Shown here: piece by piece, positions 33,847 to 43,110 of the stretch
Layout: the number at the start of each line of letters is the position of its first letter
How positions within the stretch are numbered: position 1 is the stretch's first letter
Source: Pontibacter akesuensis
Lineage (GTDB): Bacteria > Bacteroidota > Bacteroidia > Cytophagales > Hymenobacteraceae
Assembly: GCF_001611675.1 (NCBI RefSeq)
Contig: NZ_CP014766.1
Span: 2,046,001-2,110,000, forward strand
Length of the DNA: 64,000 nt
Direction of reading: 5' to 3'
Translations under genes and position numbers: made by a program
Notes under the pieces: generated by a model
What the model was told of the DNA's origin: nothing
The model's database searches: none
What the model saw: only the letters and a program-made list of their open reading frames with translations

Positions 33847-33978
33847 GATGATTCTCGCTTTGGTATACTTTGCTTATAAGCATCACAGCACAAATAGTTT
33901 CAAGCGGGCACAGCGTAAAACGAAAAAAGCCAGCCAAACGGCCAGCCTTTTCTTGGTACAAAGTATAAAGCCGATGCC

Positions 33979-35520
33979 CTAGGCAGTCACATAGCTGCTC
34001 AGTTTGCTGATGGCTGTTTCGATGCGCTGCTTCGTCTCTTCCTGTCCGAGCACTTCGATAATCTGCATCAGGTCAGGGCCAGCCTCAGCACCGGTAACCG
34101 CAAGGCGCAGCGCCTGCATTACCTGGCCCAGCTTCATGCCGTGGCGCTCCAGAATCGTGTTTAACAACTCCTTCACAGTATCTGCATTGAAATCCTGCAG
34201 GGACGACAGTTCGTTCTTAAAATCCTCGAAAACGGCTACAGACTGGCTGTTCCACTTCTTGGAGGCTACTTTCTCGCTGTACTCAGTAGGGGCTACGTAG
34301 AAGTACTCAGCCTCTTTCCAGAAATCCTGCGGAAACGACACGCGCTCTTTCATCAAGCCTGCCACTTTCTCTGCTTTATCAGGGGTGGTGGTGATGTTGT
34401 GCGCCGCCAGTGCCTCGATCAGGTAATTGGCCAGCTCGCCGTCTGGCTTGGCGCGCAGGTACTGCTCGTTAAACCAGCGGGCCTTCTGAATGTCGAAACG
34501 TGTACCGGATTTACCGATGCGCTCCACAGAAAACTCCTGAATCAGCTCCTCCATAGAGAATATCTCCTGCTGTGTGCCCGGGTTCCAGCCCAGGAAAGCC
34601 AGAAAGTTCACAAAAGCATCCGGCAAATAGCCGCTCTCACGGTAGCCTGTCGATTTTTCGCCGGTGTTCGGGTCTACCCAGTGTAGCGGGAACACCGGGA
34701 AGCCCAGTTTGTCGCCATCACGCTTGCTTAGCTTTCCGTTGCCGTCGGGCTTCAGCAACAGGGGCAGGTGGGCGAACTGCGGCATGGTATCTTCCCAACC
34801 CAGGTAGCGGTACAGCAACACGTGCAGCGGAGCGCTCGGCAACCACTCCTCCCCACGGATCACGTGCGTGATCTTCATCAGGTGGTCGTCTACAATGTTA
34901 GCCAGGTGGTACGTTGGCATGCCATCCGACTTCATCAATACTTTATCATCAATGGCAGAAGAGTGCACCATTACCCAGCCACGGATCATGTCCTGCAGGC
35001 GCACTTCCTCCTTGCGGGGCACCTTCAGGCGAATCACGTAGGCCTCACCAGACTCCAGGCGGCGCTTTACCTCATCCTCCGGCAGCGTGAGCGAGTTTTT
35101 CATCGTCGTGCGGGTGATGGCGTTGTACTGCGGCGTGGCTACTTTGGCGGCCTTCAGGCGCTCACGCATCGCGTCAAGCTCCTCTGCCGTGTCAAAGGCG
35201 TAGTAGGCGTGGCCAGAGTCAATCAGCTGCTGGGCGTACTGCATGTACATCGGCTTACGCTCCGACTGGCGGTAGGGGGCATAAGGACCGCCGTTCCACG
35301 GGCTCTCATCCAGTTCAATGCCGCACCACTCCAGCGATTCGCGGATATAGTCTTCGGCGCCGGGTACAAAGCGTGTTTGGTCGGTATCCTCAATGCGCAA
35401 AATCATTTTACCGCCGGTTTTCCGGGCCAGCAGGTAGTTGTACAGGGCGGTGCGAACCCCGCCGATATGGAGTGCCCCGGTTGGGCTTGGTGCAAAGCGT
35501 ACTCTAACTTCTCTTTCCAT
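33979..35520 (-). CDS. gltX: Glutamate--tRNA ligase
   Basis: 513 residues; class I synthetase charging tRNA-Glu. Visible: RFAPSPTGALHIGG (HIGH motif, residues 8-21), RIEDTDQTR, the GEEWLPSAPLHVLLY segment, and KLSKRDGD as the KMSKS loop, then an all-helical anticodon-binding region. Normal length. ATG start at 35520; divergent from the YihY/BrkB gene. Confidence 0.96.
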   Translation of the reverse strand: MEREVRVRFAPSPTGALHIGGVRTALYNYLLARKTGGKMILRIEDTDQTRFVPGAEDYIRESLEWCGIELDESPWNGGPYAPYRQSERKPMYMQYAQQLIDSGHAYYAFDTAEELDAMRERLKAAKVATPQYNAITRTTMKNSLTLPEDEVKRRLESGEAYVIRLKVPRKEEVRLQDMIRGWVMVHSSAIDDKVLMKSDGMPTYHLANIVDDHLMKITHVIRGEEWLPSAPLHVLLYRYLGWEDTMPQFAHLPLLLKPDGNGKLSKRDGDKLGFPVFPLHWVDPNTGEKSTGYRESGYLPDAFVNFLAFLGWNPGTQQEIFSMEELIQEFSVERIGKSGTRFDIQKARWFNEQYLRAKPDGELANYLIEALAAHNITTTPDKAEKVAGLMKERVSFPQDFWKEAEYFYVAPTEYSEKVASKKWNSQSVAVFEDFKNELSSLQDFNADTVKELLNTILERHGMKLGQVMQALRLAVTGAEAGPDLMQIIEVLGQEETKQRIETAISKLSSYVTA

Positions 35521-35682
35521 GTATGGTTATGTCGTTCAGAACGTTCAGGTCTGCCGCAAAGGTACAAAATAAAGTTTGTTTAGGTAAGGCCGGTGAATTA
35601 GCCATACTTGGCTGATTATAAACATAATTGCCTATTTCCGTATTTGCATAGTATAGCAAACAAAAGCCACAGTGAATGGAGC

Positions 35683-36696
35683 ATGCGTAACCGGTTAGCT
35701 AAAGTATGGAGCCTGCTGAAGGAGGTGTCCTTTGAGTTTGTGGAGAACAACTCCTTCCAGAAGGGGGCCGCGTTGGCGTACTACACTATTTTCTCGCTGC
35801 CGCCCATGCTCATCATCATCATCAGCGCTGCCGGGTACTTCTTTGGCAAGCAAGCCATCTCCGGCGAAATCTACTACCAGATAAAGGAGCTGATCGGCAC
35901 TGAGGGCGCCTATGCCGTGCAGAAGATGGTGGAGAGCGCCAACGAGTTCAGCAGTTTTAGCTTCGCCACGATTGTGGGCCTTCTTGCGCTCTTTGTGGCA
36001 GCCACCGGCGTGTTCATCTCCCTGCAGTACTCTCTGAACGAAATCTGGTATGTGAAGCCCGTGCCCAAGCGTGGCTATGTAAAGCTGCTGGTGGATCGGT
36101 TCCTGTCCTTTGGGATGATTCTGGCCATTGCCATTATTCTGCTGCTGTCGTTGCTGGCTAACACGGTGTTGGTGGCGATCGGCGATTTCCTGACGGCGCG
36201 CTTTTCGGGTTGGGTGATTTACGTGCTGCACTTTGCAAACTTACTGTCTGCGTTTCTGCTGATGTCGTTTCTGTTTGCCTGTATCTACAAGTTTCTGCCG
36301 GATGCCAAGATCAGGTGGCGGGATGTATGGGTCGGTTCGTTTGTTACCTCTCTGCTGTTTGTGCTGTGCCGGGGCCTCATCGGGTTCTACCTGGGCAAAA
36401 ACGATGTGGGATCAGTTTACGGGGCAGCCGGTTCTATTGTGGTGATACTTACCTGGGTGTTCTTTACCTCACAGATCATCTTTTTCGGAGCGGTTTTCAC
36501 CTTTGTCTACTCCAAGAAGTATGGCTACAACATCTATCCTTCCGACTACGCCGTCAGGGTGATACGGCAGGAGGTAGAGGTGGGCAATACCGCCGTGAAT
36601 GTGGAGCCAACCACTGAGCAGCTATCCTTGCATGAGTTGCAGGCCGGGCAGGAACCTGCCAGCGAAGAGGATGCTGCCAAAGGAGCAAACATTTAA
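35683..36696 (+). CDS. YihY/BrkB-family membrane protein
   Basis: 337 residues from the ATG giving MRNRLAKVW; a TTG at 35608 would add 25 residues unlike the family. About six transmembrane helices: the signature AALAYYTIFSLPPMLIIIISAAGYFFG, ATIVGLLALFVAATGVF, and LGKNDVGSVYGAAGSIVVILTWVFFTSQIIFFGAVFT near the end. A polar cytosolic C-tail follows. Often misnamed ribonuclease BN; the real function is unsettled (transporter-like). Confidence 0.88.
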   Translation: MRNRLAKVWSLLKEVSFEFVENNSFQKGAALAYYTIFSLPPMLIIIISAAGYFFGKQAISGEIYYQIKELIGTEGAYAVQKMVESANEFSSFSFATIVGLLALFVAATGVFISLQYSLNEIWYVKPVPKRGYVKLLVDRFLSFGMILAIAIILLLSLLANTVLVAIGDFLTARFSGWVIYVLHFANLLSAFLLMSFLFACIYKFLPDAKIRWRDVWVGSFVTSLLFVLCRGLIGFYLGKNDVGSVYGAAGSIVVILTWVFFTSQIIFFGAVFTFVYSKKYGYNIYPSDYAVRVIRQEVEVGNTAVNVEPTTEQLSLHELQAGQEPASEEDAAKGANI

Positions 36697-36735
36697 TTGA
36701 GTCAGGAGTCACGAGTTCTGAGTTGAGGAAGTATG

Positions 36736-36782
36736 AAAAAAGACATAGGATGATTTACTACAGATCATCCTATGTCTTTTTT
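36736..36782. terminator. Bidirectional terminator
   Basis: 19-bp perfect stem (AAAAAAGACATAGGATGAT and complement, 9-base loop) between convergent YihY/BrkB and RidA genes. Confidence 0.88.
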
Positions 36783-36839
36783 ACTTTGTCAGAAACTGAT
36801 CGGACAGCCAAGTATAAACCAACTGCCTTCTAACCAACC

Positions 36840-37220
36840 TTACTTTGTGGCGATGCAGGAGATCTCTACGTTCACGTCTTTTGGCAGGCGGCTTACCTCC
36901 ACTGTTTCGCGGGCAGGCGGGTTGCTGCTAAAGTAACTGCCGTAGGTTTCGTTAATACGGCCGAAATTGTTCATGTCCTTCACGAAGATGCTGCACTTGA
37001 GCACGTTGCTGAAGTCCATACCCGCTTCGGCAAGTATAGCCTGCAGGTTCTGCATTACCTTGTGTGTTTCGTCTTCTATGCTGCCGCTTACCAGGTTGCC
37101 GCTCTCGGCATCCAGCGCGATCTGGCCAGATACATAAAGGGTGCCGTTGGCAAGCGTAGCCTGGCTGTAAGGTCCGATCGGAGCCGGTGCACTGGAGGAG
37201 TTGATGATGGTATGTGCCAT
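36840..37220 (-). CDS. RidA-family reactive intermediate deaminase
   Basis: 126 residues. Trimeric enzyme hydrolysing 2-aminoacrylate/iminopyruvate-type enamines made by PLP enzymes. Visible: IGPYSQATLANGTLYVSGQIALD, TVEVSRLPKDVNVEISCIA, the key Arg104 in PPARETVEV and Glu119. Normal length. Divergent from the 3HCDH-like gene, sharing a ~48-base gap. Confidence 0.93.
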   Translation of the reverse strand: MAHTIINSSSAPAPIGPYSQATLANGTLYVSGQIALDAESGNLVSGSIEDETHKVMQNLQAILAEAGMDFSNVLKCSIFVKDMNNFGRINETYGSYFSSNPPARETVEVSRLPKDVNVEISCIATK

Positions 37221-37268
37221 AATGGATTCGTTTTAGATTTGTATATTTACAGTCAAAAGTACAGAAAT

Positions 37269-37940
37269 ATGCACATACTTGTTTTGTCAGGCCCGGAAAT
37301 GGCCGCCGAGTTCAAGCAGAAGTTTCCGGAAGAGAAAGAAGAAATCAGCTATACTTTCCTGCAGGAGGCACAGGGGCCGTTACTGCAGCAGGCGGAAATG
37401 GTGTTTGATTTTTTCCTGCACGAGCAGCCCGAGCGCCTAAGCGACTATACTTCAGAACAGGTGGTGTTTTGCAACGCGGCCACTCTGCAATTGGCCGCCC
37501 TGGTGCAGGGAAGGGAGCTTGCGTGCACGCTAGCCGGCTTTAACGGATTGCCAACGCTCTTTAATCGTCCGGCGCTGGAGGTGAGTTTGTTGCAACATCA
37601 GGATGAGGCAAAGCTGCAGGAAGTATGCAAGGCTTTGGGAACCGAGTACCTGCTGGTGGATGACCGGGTGGGGATGGTGACGCCGCGCATGATCTGCATG
37701 ATCATTAACGAGGCCTGCTATACTTTGCAGGAGCAAACAGCAAGTATAGGTGATATCGACCAGGGTATGAAGCTGGGTACTAATTACCCCAAGGGCCCTT
37801 TTGAATGGGCCAACCAGTTGGGCATTGCCAATGTGTACCAGGTGCTGGAGGCTGTTTACGAGGATACAAAAGAGGAGCGGTACAAGATCTGTCCCTTACT
37901 TAAAACGAAACATTTAAAGAGAGAGAGCTTCTCGGTTTAA
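37269..37940 (+). CDS. 3-hydroxyacyl-CoA dehydrogenase relative with degenerate NAD domain
   Basis: 223 residues from the ATG giving MHILVLSGPEMAAEF. The C-terminal ~95 residues match the 3HCDH C-terminal domain (DDRVGMVTPRMICMIINEACYTLQE, then DIDQGMKLGTNYPKGPFEWANQLGI). The N-terminal ~110 residues keep a Rossmann-like strand but have SGPEMAA where GxGxxG is expected, and lack the usual catalytic Ser/His/Glu segment. It may not bind NAD, so oxidoreductase activity should not be assumed. Single gene followed by a terminator. Confidence 0.75.
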   Translation: MHILVLSGPEMAAEFKQKFPEEKEEISYTFLQEAQGPLLQQAEMVFDFFLHEQPERLSDYTSEQVVFCNAATLQLAALVQGRELACTLAGFNGLPTLFNRPALEVSLLQHQDEAKLQEVCKALGTEYLLVDDRVGMVTPRMICMIINEACYTLQEQTASIGDIDQGMKLGTNYPKGPFEWANQLGIANVYQVLEAVYEDTKEERYKICPLLKTKHLKRESFSV

Positions 37941-37963
37941 AAAGGGTTACAAGTATAAACAAG

Positions 37964-38007
37964 TATAAAAAGAGGTAGCGCCTGTACGGGTGCTACCTCT
38001 TTTTATA
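37964..38007 (+). terminator. Terminator after 3HCDH-like gene
   Basis: 16-bp stem TATAAAAAGAGGTAGC / GCTACCTCTTTTTATA. Two AAGTATAAA copies in tandem (37951-37970) precede and enter the stem. Confidence 0.85.
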
Positions 38008-38069
38008 TAGTGTGAGTTCTATGTTTCTGCCTTTATTGCTTATCTTGAGCAGTGTTAACTTGTTACTAT

Positions 38070-38693
38070 ATGAGAATACCTTTACTCGCTCTTATACTTA
38101 GCCTGATGGGAACAGTGGCTGCGGCACAATCCAACGAGGCAGCAAACTACCAACTCACCGTGGACGGCAAGGTGCTGGACGTGGCGCTTGGGAAAGAATA
38201 CCAGATGAAGCTCGCCAACGGGAAAGTGGTGACGGTGGCTGTGAAGCAGAAAGACGTGCTTACCTATAAGGACGACTGGATTTCGCTGCAGTACCCGAGC
38301 GGGCTGCACCCGGCCTTCACCTCTCCTGATCCGGATATAGAACAGATGATGCTGGTAACGGCCAACGGAAACGGTGTGCTGGTGCAGAAGTATAAAACGC
38401 TCGATCCCTCCTCGCTTGTAAGCCTGATGCTGAAGGAAGTGACGGATGAGGACGTGAGCTTCGGCTACAAAATGGAGGAGAAGCCGTTTGAGCACAAACT
38501 GGTGTCGGGGCAGAAAGCAGTCGGCAAGACCGTAAAGCTGACCTATGGCAATGATGTGCAGCATTACACGGTGGCGGCTCTGGGCGGCAAAGACCAGGGT
38601 ATACTCTTTATCACGATGCTCAATACAGAGTATAACACAGGTGATGACAAAGTGATTCAGCTGTTTCTGGACACCTTCTCCTATAAGCTATAA
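38070..38693 (+). CDS. Secreted hypothetical protein
   Basis: 207 residues from MRIPLLALILSLMGTVAAAQ, a clear signal peptide. The mature domain appears beta-rich (YQLTVDGKVLDVALGKEYQMKLANGKVVTVAVKQKD, DDWISLQYPSGLHPAF). No known motif, not recognised; probably periplasmic. Its stop codon lies inside the stem of the 24-bp terminator shared with glmS. Confidence 0.7.
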   Translation: MRIPLLALILSLMGTVAAAQSNEAANYQLTVDGKVLDVALGKEYQMKLANGKVVTVAVKQKDVLTYKDDWISLQYPSGLHPAFTSPDPDIEQMMLVTANGNGVLVQKYKTLDPSSLVSLMLKEVTDEDVSFGYKMEEKPFEHKLVSGQKAVGKTVKLTYGNDVQHYTVAALGGKDQGILFITMLNTEYNTGDDKVIQLFLDTFSYKL

Positions 38694-38736
38694 AAAGAAA
38701 GGGAGCCCCATCGGGCTCCCTTTCTTTTTATAGCTT
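38685..38736. terminator. Very long bidirectional terminator overlapping a stop codon
   Basis: 24-bp perfect inverted repeat (38685-38708 / 38713-38736) with a 4-base CATC loop. The left arm contains the TAA of the secreted protein gene (38691-38693); the right arm stops 7 bases before glmS ends. Confidence 0.9.
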
Positions 38737-38742
38737 AAAAAC

Positions 38743-40578
38743 TTACTCCACCGTCACGGACTTAGCCAGGTTACGCGGCTGGTCTACGTTGCAACCGCGC
38801 ATTACCGCAATGTGGTAAGACAGCAACTGCAGCGGAATCACGGAAAGCAACGGCATCAGGTGCTCGCTTGTCTCCGGAATCTCAATCACGTGGTCGGCCA
38901 TGGCAGGGATCGTAGTGTCACCCTCAGTTACCACAGCGATGATTTTGCCTTTACGGGCCTTCACCTCCTGCACGTTTGATACCACCTTCTCGTAAGAGCT
39001 GTCCTTTGTGGCGATTACCACCACCGGCATCATCTCATCAATCAGCGCGATCGGGCCGTGCTTCATTTCAGCGGCAGGATACCCTTCCGCATGGATGTAA
39101 GAGATCTCCTTCAGCTTAAGCGCTCCCTCCAGGGCAACCGGGAAGTTGTAGCCACGCCCCAGGTACAGGAAGTTGGTTGCGTCTTTATACTTCTCTGCAA
39201 TGCGTATGATCTGGTCGTTCAGCTGTAGGGCCTGCTCCACTTTAGCCGGAATGTTCTCCAGCTCCACCATCAGTTCATGCAGCTTTGTTGTCTCCAGTGT
39301 GCCGCGCTTGCTGCCAATTATCATGGCTATCAGCGTTAACACGGTTACCTGCGCAGTAAATGCCTTGGTACTGGCAACACCAATCTCAGGGCCGGCGTGC
39401 GTATAGGCACCCGCATCGGTAGCACGCGCGATGGAAGAGCCAACCACGTTACAAATACCAAAAATCGTAGCGCCTTTAGATTTCGCCAGTTCCAGGGCAG
39501 CCAGGGTATCGGCCGTCTCACCAGACTGTGAAATAGCGATCACAATATCCTTCTCGCTGATGATGGGATTGCGGTAACGGAACTCCGAAGCGTACTCAAC
39601 TTCAACAGGTATGCGCGCCAGGTCCTCGATCAGGTATTCGGCCACCAGGCCTGCATGCCAGGAAGTACCGCAAGCCACAATGATAATTCTGTTGGCGTTC
39701 GCGAATTTGTTTTCATACTCACGAATGCCCGCCATCATCAAATGGTTGCTTTCCGCAATCATGCGGCCACGCATGCTGTCGAGGATGGAGCGGGGCTGCT
39801 CGAAAATCTCCTTCAGCATGAAGTGCTCATAGCCACCTTTCTCAATCGACTCCAGTTCCATTTCCAGGCGCTGCACATAAGGTGTCTGTTGCACGTCTTC
39901 TTTGGTGCGGATATCCAGCTGGCCGTTGTTGATGATCGCCAGTTCGTAATCGTTCAGGTATACTACATCGTTTGTATACTCAATGATAGGGGTAGCATCA
40001 GAAGCCAGGAAATATTCGCCGTCACCCACGCCTACTACCAGCGGACTGCCTTTACGGGCGGCGATCAGTTGGTTCGGGCTGTCTGAGGCTAAAACCACAA
40101 TCGCGTAAGCGCCCACTACCTCGTGCATGGCCAGGCGCACGGCCTCAGGCAACGTGCAGTTGTTGTTGGTGCGGATGTCCTCGATCAGGTTGATGAAAAC
40201 CTCGGAGTCGGTATCAGACTGAAAAGTATGACCTTTCTCTATCAAAAGCTTCTTCAGAGAAGCATAGTTCTCGATGATACCATTGTGTATGATGGCAATT
40301 TTGCGGGAGGTGGAGTAGTGCGGGTGTGCGTTCTCGTCATTCGGCTCTCCGTGAGTAGCCCAACGCGTATGCCCCATCCCGATGGTGCCGTGGGTATCCA
40401 TCTTGTCAATGAACGCCTCAAGTTCGGCTACTTTGCCTTTTTTCTTGTAAACACTTAGGTCGCCGTTCATCAACGCGATGCCGGCACTGTCATACCCTCT
40501 GTACTCCAGCCTCTTCAGGCCTTTAATAATAATGGGGCTTGCCTCACGGTGCCCAACATATGCTACAATTCCACACAT
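38743..40578 (-). CDS. glmS: Glutamine--fructose-6-phosphate aminotransferase (isomerizing)
   Basis: 611 residues. Makes glucosamine-6-phosphate from fructose-6-phosphate and glutamine, feeding peptidoglycan and LPS. N-terminal class-II glutamine amidotransferase with nucleophile Cys2 (MCGIVAYVG) and EYRGYDSAGI. Two SIS sugar-isomerase domains follow (ACGTSWHAGLV, AISQSGETADTLAAL), and the chain ends LAKSVTVE. No glmS ribozyme was seen upstream. Confidence 0.97.
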   Translation of the reverse strand: MCGIVAYVGHREASPIIIKGLKRLEYRGYDSAGIALMNGDLSVYKKKGKVAELEAFIDKMDTHGTIGMGHTRWATHGEPNDENAHPHYSTSRKIAIIHNGIIENYASLKKLLIEKGHTFQSDTDSEVFINLIEDIRTNNNCTLPEAVRLAMHEVVGAYAIVVLASDSPNQLIAARKGSPLVVGVGDGEYFLASDATPIIEYTNDVVYLNDYELAIINNGQLDIRTKEDVQQTPYVQRLEMELESIEKGGYEHFMLKEIFEQPRSILDSMRGRMIAESNHLMMAGIREYENKFANANRIIIVACGTSWHAGLVAEYLIEDLARIPVEVEYASEFRYRNPIISEKDIVIAISQSGETADTLAALELAKSKGATIFGICNVVGSSIARATDAGAYTHAGPEIGVASTKAFTAQVTVLTLIAMIIGSKRGTLETTKLHELMVELENIPAKVEQALQLNDQIIRIAEKYKDATNFLYLGRGYNFPVALEGALKLKEISYIHAEGYPAAEMKHGPIALIDEMMPVVVIATKDSSYEKVVSNVQEVKARKGKIIAVVTEGDTTIPAMADHVIEIPETSEHLMPLLSVIPLQLLSYHIAVMRGCNVDQPRNLAKSVTVE

Positions 40579-40723
40579 AGGTTTTTTCTTAATATAATCT
40601 TATAGGTACCCACAAAGGTATCTAAATCTTTTTTATCTGTATAATTTATGAATATGAACTAAACGCTTCCTAAACAGATGCCCGTGCTAATATATACTGT
40701 GTCAAGGGAGTTATCGAAAAATG

Positions 40724-40770
40724 AGAGGCTGCGGCTTATGTACCATAATATGGTATAAGCTGCAGCCTCT
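40724..40770 (-). terminator. Terminator downstream of the GT5-like gene (minus strand)
   Basis: 16-bp stem AGAGGCTGCGGCTTAT / ATAAGCTGCAGCCTCT (one wobble) with a 15-base loop, ~95 bases past the end of the gene at 40866. Confidence 0.7.
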
Positions 40771-40865
40771 TGTACTTGTATAACGAACGTTCTATAGCAA
40801 AATAAGCTTTTGTGCCTGCCAGCGTCTTGCCTAAATGCAAACAAGAAGGGAGGCTGGGAATAGCA

Positions 40866-41678
40866 TTACTTGCCCAACTCGTTATAGAGGTTATAGTAAT
40901 TGTCCAGAAGCGTTTCATCAGCGGAAACGGTGCTGATGGTTTTCTTCTTCATATAGTCGTTGAACAGGGCATTGATGTTTTCGCTGAAGTCTTCGTTCGT
41001 CTTGATTACCGCATCAGCATACTCCATGCCGCACTTGATAAAGCCATCGCAATCACCAGACTCGAGCTCTTTCAACATGCTGTCATCAATGTCCAGCATC
41101 TTCACCTTCTCCAGCAGGTCAGCATCAAACTTGTGCGTGTAGTTGTTGTTGTACACCGTGAACATCGACTTGGCGTCTTTGAAGATCGGGTCTTTTTTGT
41201 AGGTGGTTTTCAGGTACATCGGGATCAGGCCTGTCATCCAGTCGTTGCAATGCACGATGTCCGGAGCCCAACCCAATTTCTTTACCGTCTCCAGCACTCC
41301 TTTGCAGAAGAAGATGGCACGTTCGTCGTTGTCGCGGTGAAATTTGTTGTTTTTGTCCACAAAAACTGACTTTCTGTGGAAGTAGTCTTCGTTATCAATA
41401 AAATAAACCTGTAGTTTCGCATTCGGAATAGAGGCTACTTTGATAACCAAAGGCTTTTCGTCGTCGCCCACAGCAATGTTGATGCCCGATAGGCGTACCA
41501 CCTCATGCAAACGATTCTTGCGCTCGTTTATCAGGCCAAACCTTGGAACGAAGATACGGATCTCCATCCCGCGCTCCTGCATACCCTGTGGCAGCGTCTG
41601 TAGAAACTCTGCTACTTTAGTGGTTTGGAGGAAGGGATTGATTTCGGTGGCGGCGTAGAGGATTCGCAATTTTGACAT
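40866..41678 (-). CDS. Glycogen/starch-synthase-like protein, GT5 N-terminal domain only
   Basis: 270 residues from MSKLRILYAATEINPF; an upstream ATG at 41723 adds a hydrophobic non-family head. Matches the N-terminal Rossmann half of GT5 (ILYAATEINPFLQ, RIFVPRFGLINERKNRLHEV, VYFIDNEDYF, PDIVHCNDWMTGLIPMYLKT). The C-terminal GT-B half is absent, and the ADP-glucose loop KxGGL is replaced (TTKVAEFL). Catalysis as a normal glycogen synthase is therefore doubtful. The short form next to panC recurs in Bacteroidota, so it is not a fresh truncation. Confidence 0.8.
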   Translation of the reverse strand: MSKLRILYAATEINPFLQTTKVAEFLQTLPQGMQERGMEIRIFVPRFGLINERKNRLHEVVRLSGINIAVGDDEKPLVIKVASIPNAKLQVYFIDNEDYFHRKSVFVDKNNKFHRDNDERAIFFCKGVLETVKKLGWAPDIVHCNDWMTGLIPMYLKTTYKKDPIFKDAKSMFTVYNNNYTHKFDADLLEKVKMLDIDDSMLKELESGDCDGFIKCGMEYADAVIKTNEDFSENINALFNDYMKKKTISTVSADETLLDNYYNLYNELGK

Positions 41679-41745
41679 GGGTATGAGGTTAAAATTAATA
41701 AGCAACAGTAATGGGACGTGCAAAATTAGTATTTTTTATTCTAAT

Positions 41746-41776
41746 TTTCAATTTAAAACGGTATAACTTACTTTTG
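41746..41776 (+). promoter_or_regulatory. Candidate promoter for panC
   Basis: Perfect -7 box TACTTTTG (41769-41776) with TTTC at 41746-41749 as a near -33 element and a 19-base spacer; start codon 27 bases downstream. Confidence 0.55.
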
Positions 41777-41802
41777 CCGGCTTCACATTTGCATACAAAC
41801 AC

Positions 41803-42657
41803 ATGGAGGTAATACAGCAGGTTAACATCATCCGGGAGCGCACCAACGCACTTCGAAGCAGTGGCAAAAGCATCGGTTTTGTGCCTACCATGGGCGCTCT
41901 TCACGAGGGACACCTGCAACTGCTACGGGCCTCCGTACAGCAAAACGACGTAACCGTTTGCAGTATCTTTGTTAACCCGACACAGTTCAACAACCCGGAC
42001 GACTACAAACTATACCCCCGCACCATGGAGCAGGATGTGGCGCTGCTGCAGTCAACGGGCTGCGACATCCTTTTTGCCCCGGTCGCTGCGGATGTATACC
42101 CTCAACAGCCGCTTTTGCAGTTTAGTTTCGGACCGCTGGAAGCCGTGATGGAGGGCGCCCACCGGCCGGGGCATTTTAACGGGGTGGCCACCATCGTGAG
42201 CAAGCTTTTCCATATGGTGCAGCCGCACCGCGCATACTTCGGGCAGAAGGACCTGCAGCAGGTGGCCATTGTAAAGCAACTGGTGCAGGCGCTAAGCTTT
42301 GATGTGGAGTTGGTGCGGTTTCCAACAGTGCGCGAGGCCGACGGGCTGGCCATGTCGTCGCGCAACAAACGTCTGAACCCGGAGCAGCGGCAAACTTCGG
42401 CGGTGCTGTACGAGGCGCTGCAACAGGCAAAGGAAAAGCTTGGGAGGCAATCGCTGGCAAGTATAAAAGCCGAGGCAGCGGCTTATCTTCAAAGCAAAGG
42501 CAGAGTAGAGGTGGAGTACTTTGAGATTGCGGACGCCGACACGCTGCAGCCCCTGGAGCAGGTGGCGCCGGGGCAGGAGGTGGCGCTGTGCATTGCGGCT
42601 TTCGTTGGCCCCGTTCGCCTGATCGATAATATGCTGGTGAATTTAAACGAAGTATAA
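41803..42657 (+). CDS. panC: Pantoate--beta-alanine ligase
   Basis: 284 residues; joins pantoate and beta-alanine with ATP to make pantothenate. Visible: PTMGALHEGHLQLLR (HIGH-like motif), FVNPTQFNNPDDYKLYPR, HFNGVATIVSKLF, YFGQKDLQQVAIVKQL and the KMSKS-like MSSRNKRL. Followed 96 bases later by panD. The stop is formed by GAA-GTA-TAA, one of the AAGTATAA words of this genome. Confidence 0.96.
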   Translation: MEVIQQVNIIRERTNALRSSGKSIGFVPTMGALHEGHLQLLRASVQQNDVTVCSIFVNPTQFNNPDDYKLYPRTMEQDVALLQSTGCDILFAPVAADVYPQQPLLQFSFGPLEAVMEGAHRPGHFNGVATIVSKLFHMVQPHRAYFGQKDLQQVAIVKQLVQALSFDVELVRFPTVREADGLAMSSRNKRLNPEQRQTSAVLYEALQQAKEKLGRQSLASIKAEAAAYLQSKGRVEVEYFEIADADTLQPLEQVAPGQEVALCIAAFVGPVRLIDNMLVNLNEV

Positions 42658-42753
42658 ATTGTTTCGCTAGCGTACGCCTACTAAGCTGCTTTTGCTTTGG
42701 TAGTTATTATGCCGGCAATTATATAACTTCGCGCCCTGTTACAAAAGTATACC

Positions 42754-43101
42754 ATGTATATTGAGGTTTTAAAGTCCAAGATTCACCGTGTTAAGGTAAC
42801 ACAGGCAGAGTTGCACTATGTGGGAAGCATCACAGTAGATGAGGACCTGATGGATGCCGCCAACATTGTGGAGAATGAGAAAGTGCAGATCGTTAACATC
42901 AACAACGGCGAGCGCTTCGAAACATACGTGATCCGGGGAGAGCGTGGCACTGGTACTGTTTGCCTGAACGGCCCTGCCGCCCGCAAGGTGCAGGTAGGTG
43001 ATATCATCATCCTGATCTCCTACTGCAGCATTAAGTTTGAAGACGCCAAAAGCCACACGCCAATGCTTGTGTTCCCCGACCAGCACAACCGCCTGGTGTA
43101 G
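42754..43101 (+). CDS. panD: Aspartate 1-decarboxylase (pro-enzyme)
   Basis: 115 residues; decarboxylates aspartate to beta-alanine for PanC. Self-cleaves at Gly24-Ser25 ([10 protein letters not shown]), leaving a pyruvoyl group on Ser25. Other conserved blocks: [19 protein letters not shown] segment, [16 protein letters not shown] and GDIIILISY. Normal length. Followed 9 bases later by the UPF0104 gene, suggesting co-transcription. Confidence 0.96.
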   Translation: MYIEVLKSKIHRVKVTQAELHYVGSITVDEDLMDAANIVENEKVQIVNINNGERFETYVIRGERGTGTVCLNGPAARKVQVGDIIILISYCSIKFEDAKSHTPMLVFPDQHNRLV

Positions 43102-43110
43102 CATCCTTTC

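Noticed and set aside
34768..35583. 271-codon + strand frame
   Set aside because: Antisense to gltX.
38743..40660. glmS ribozyme upstream of glmS
   Set aside because: No matching core in the ~290-base upstream region.
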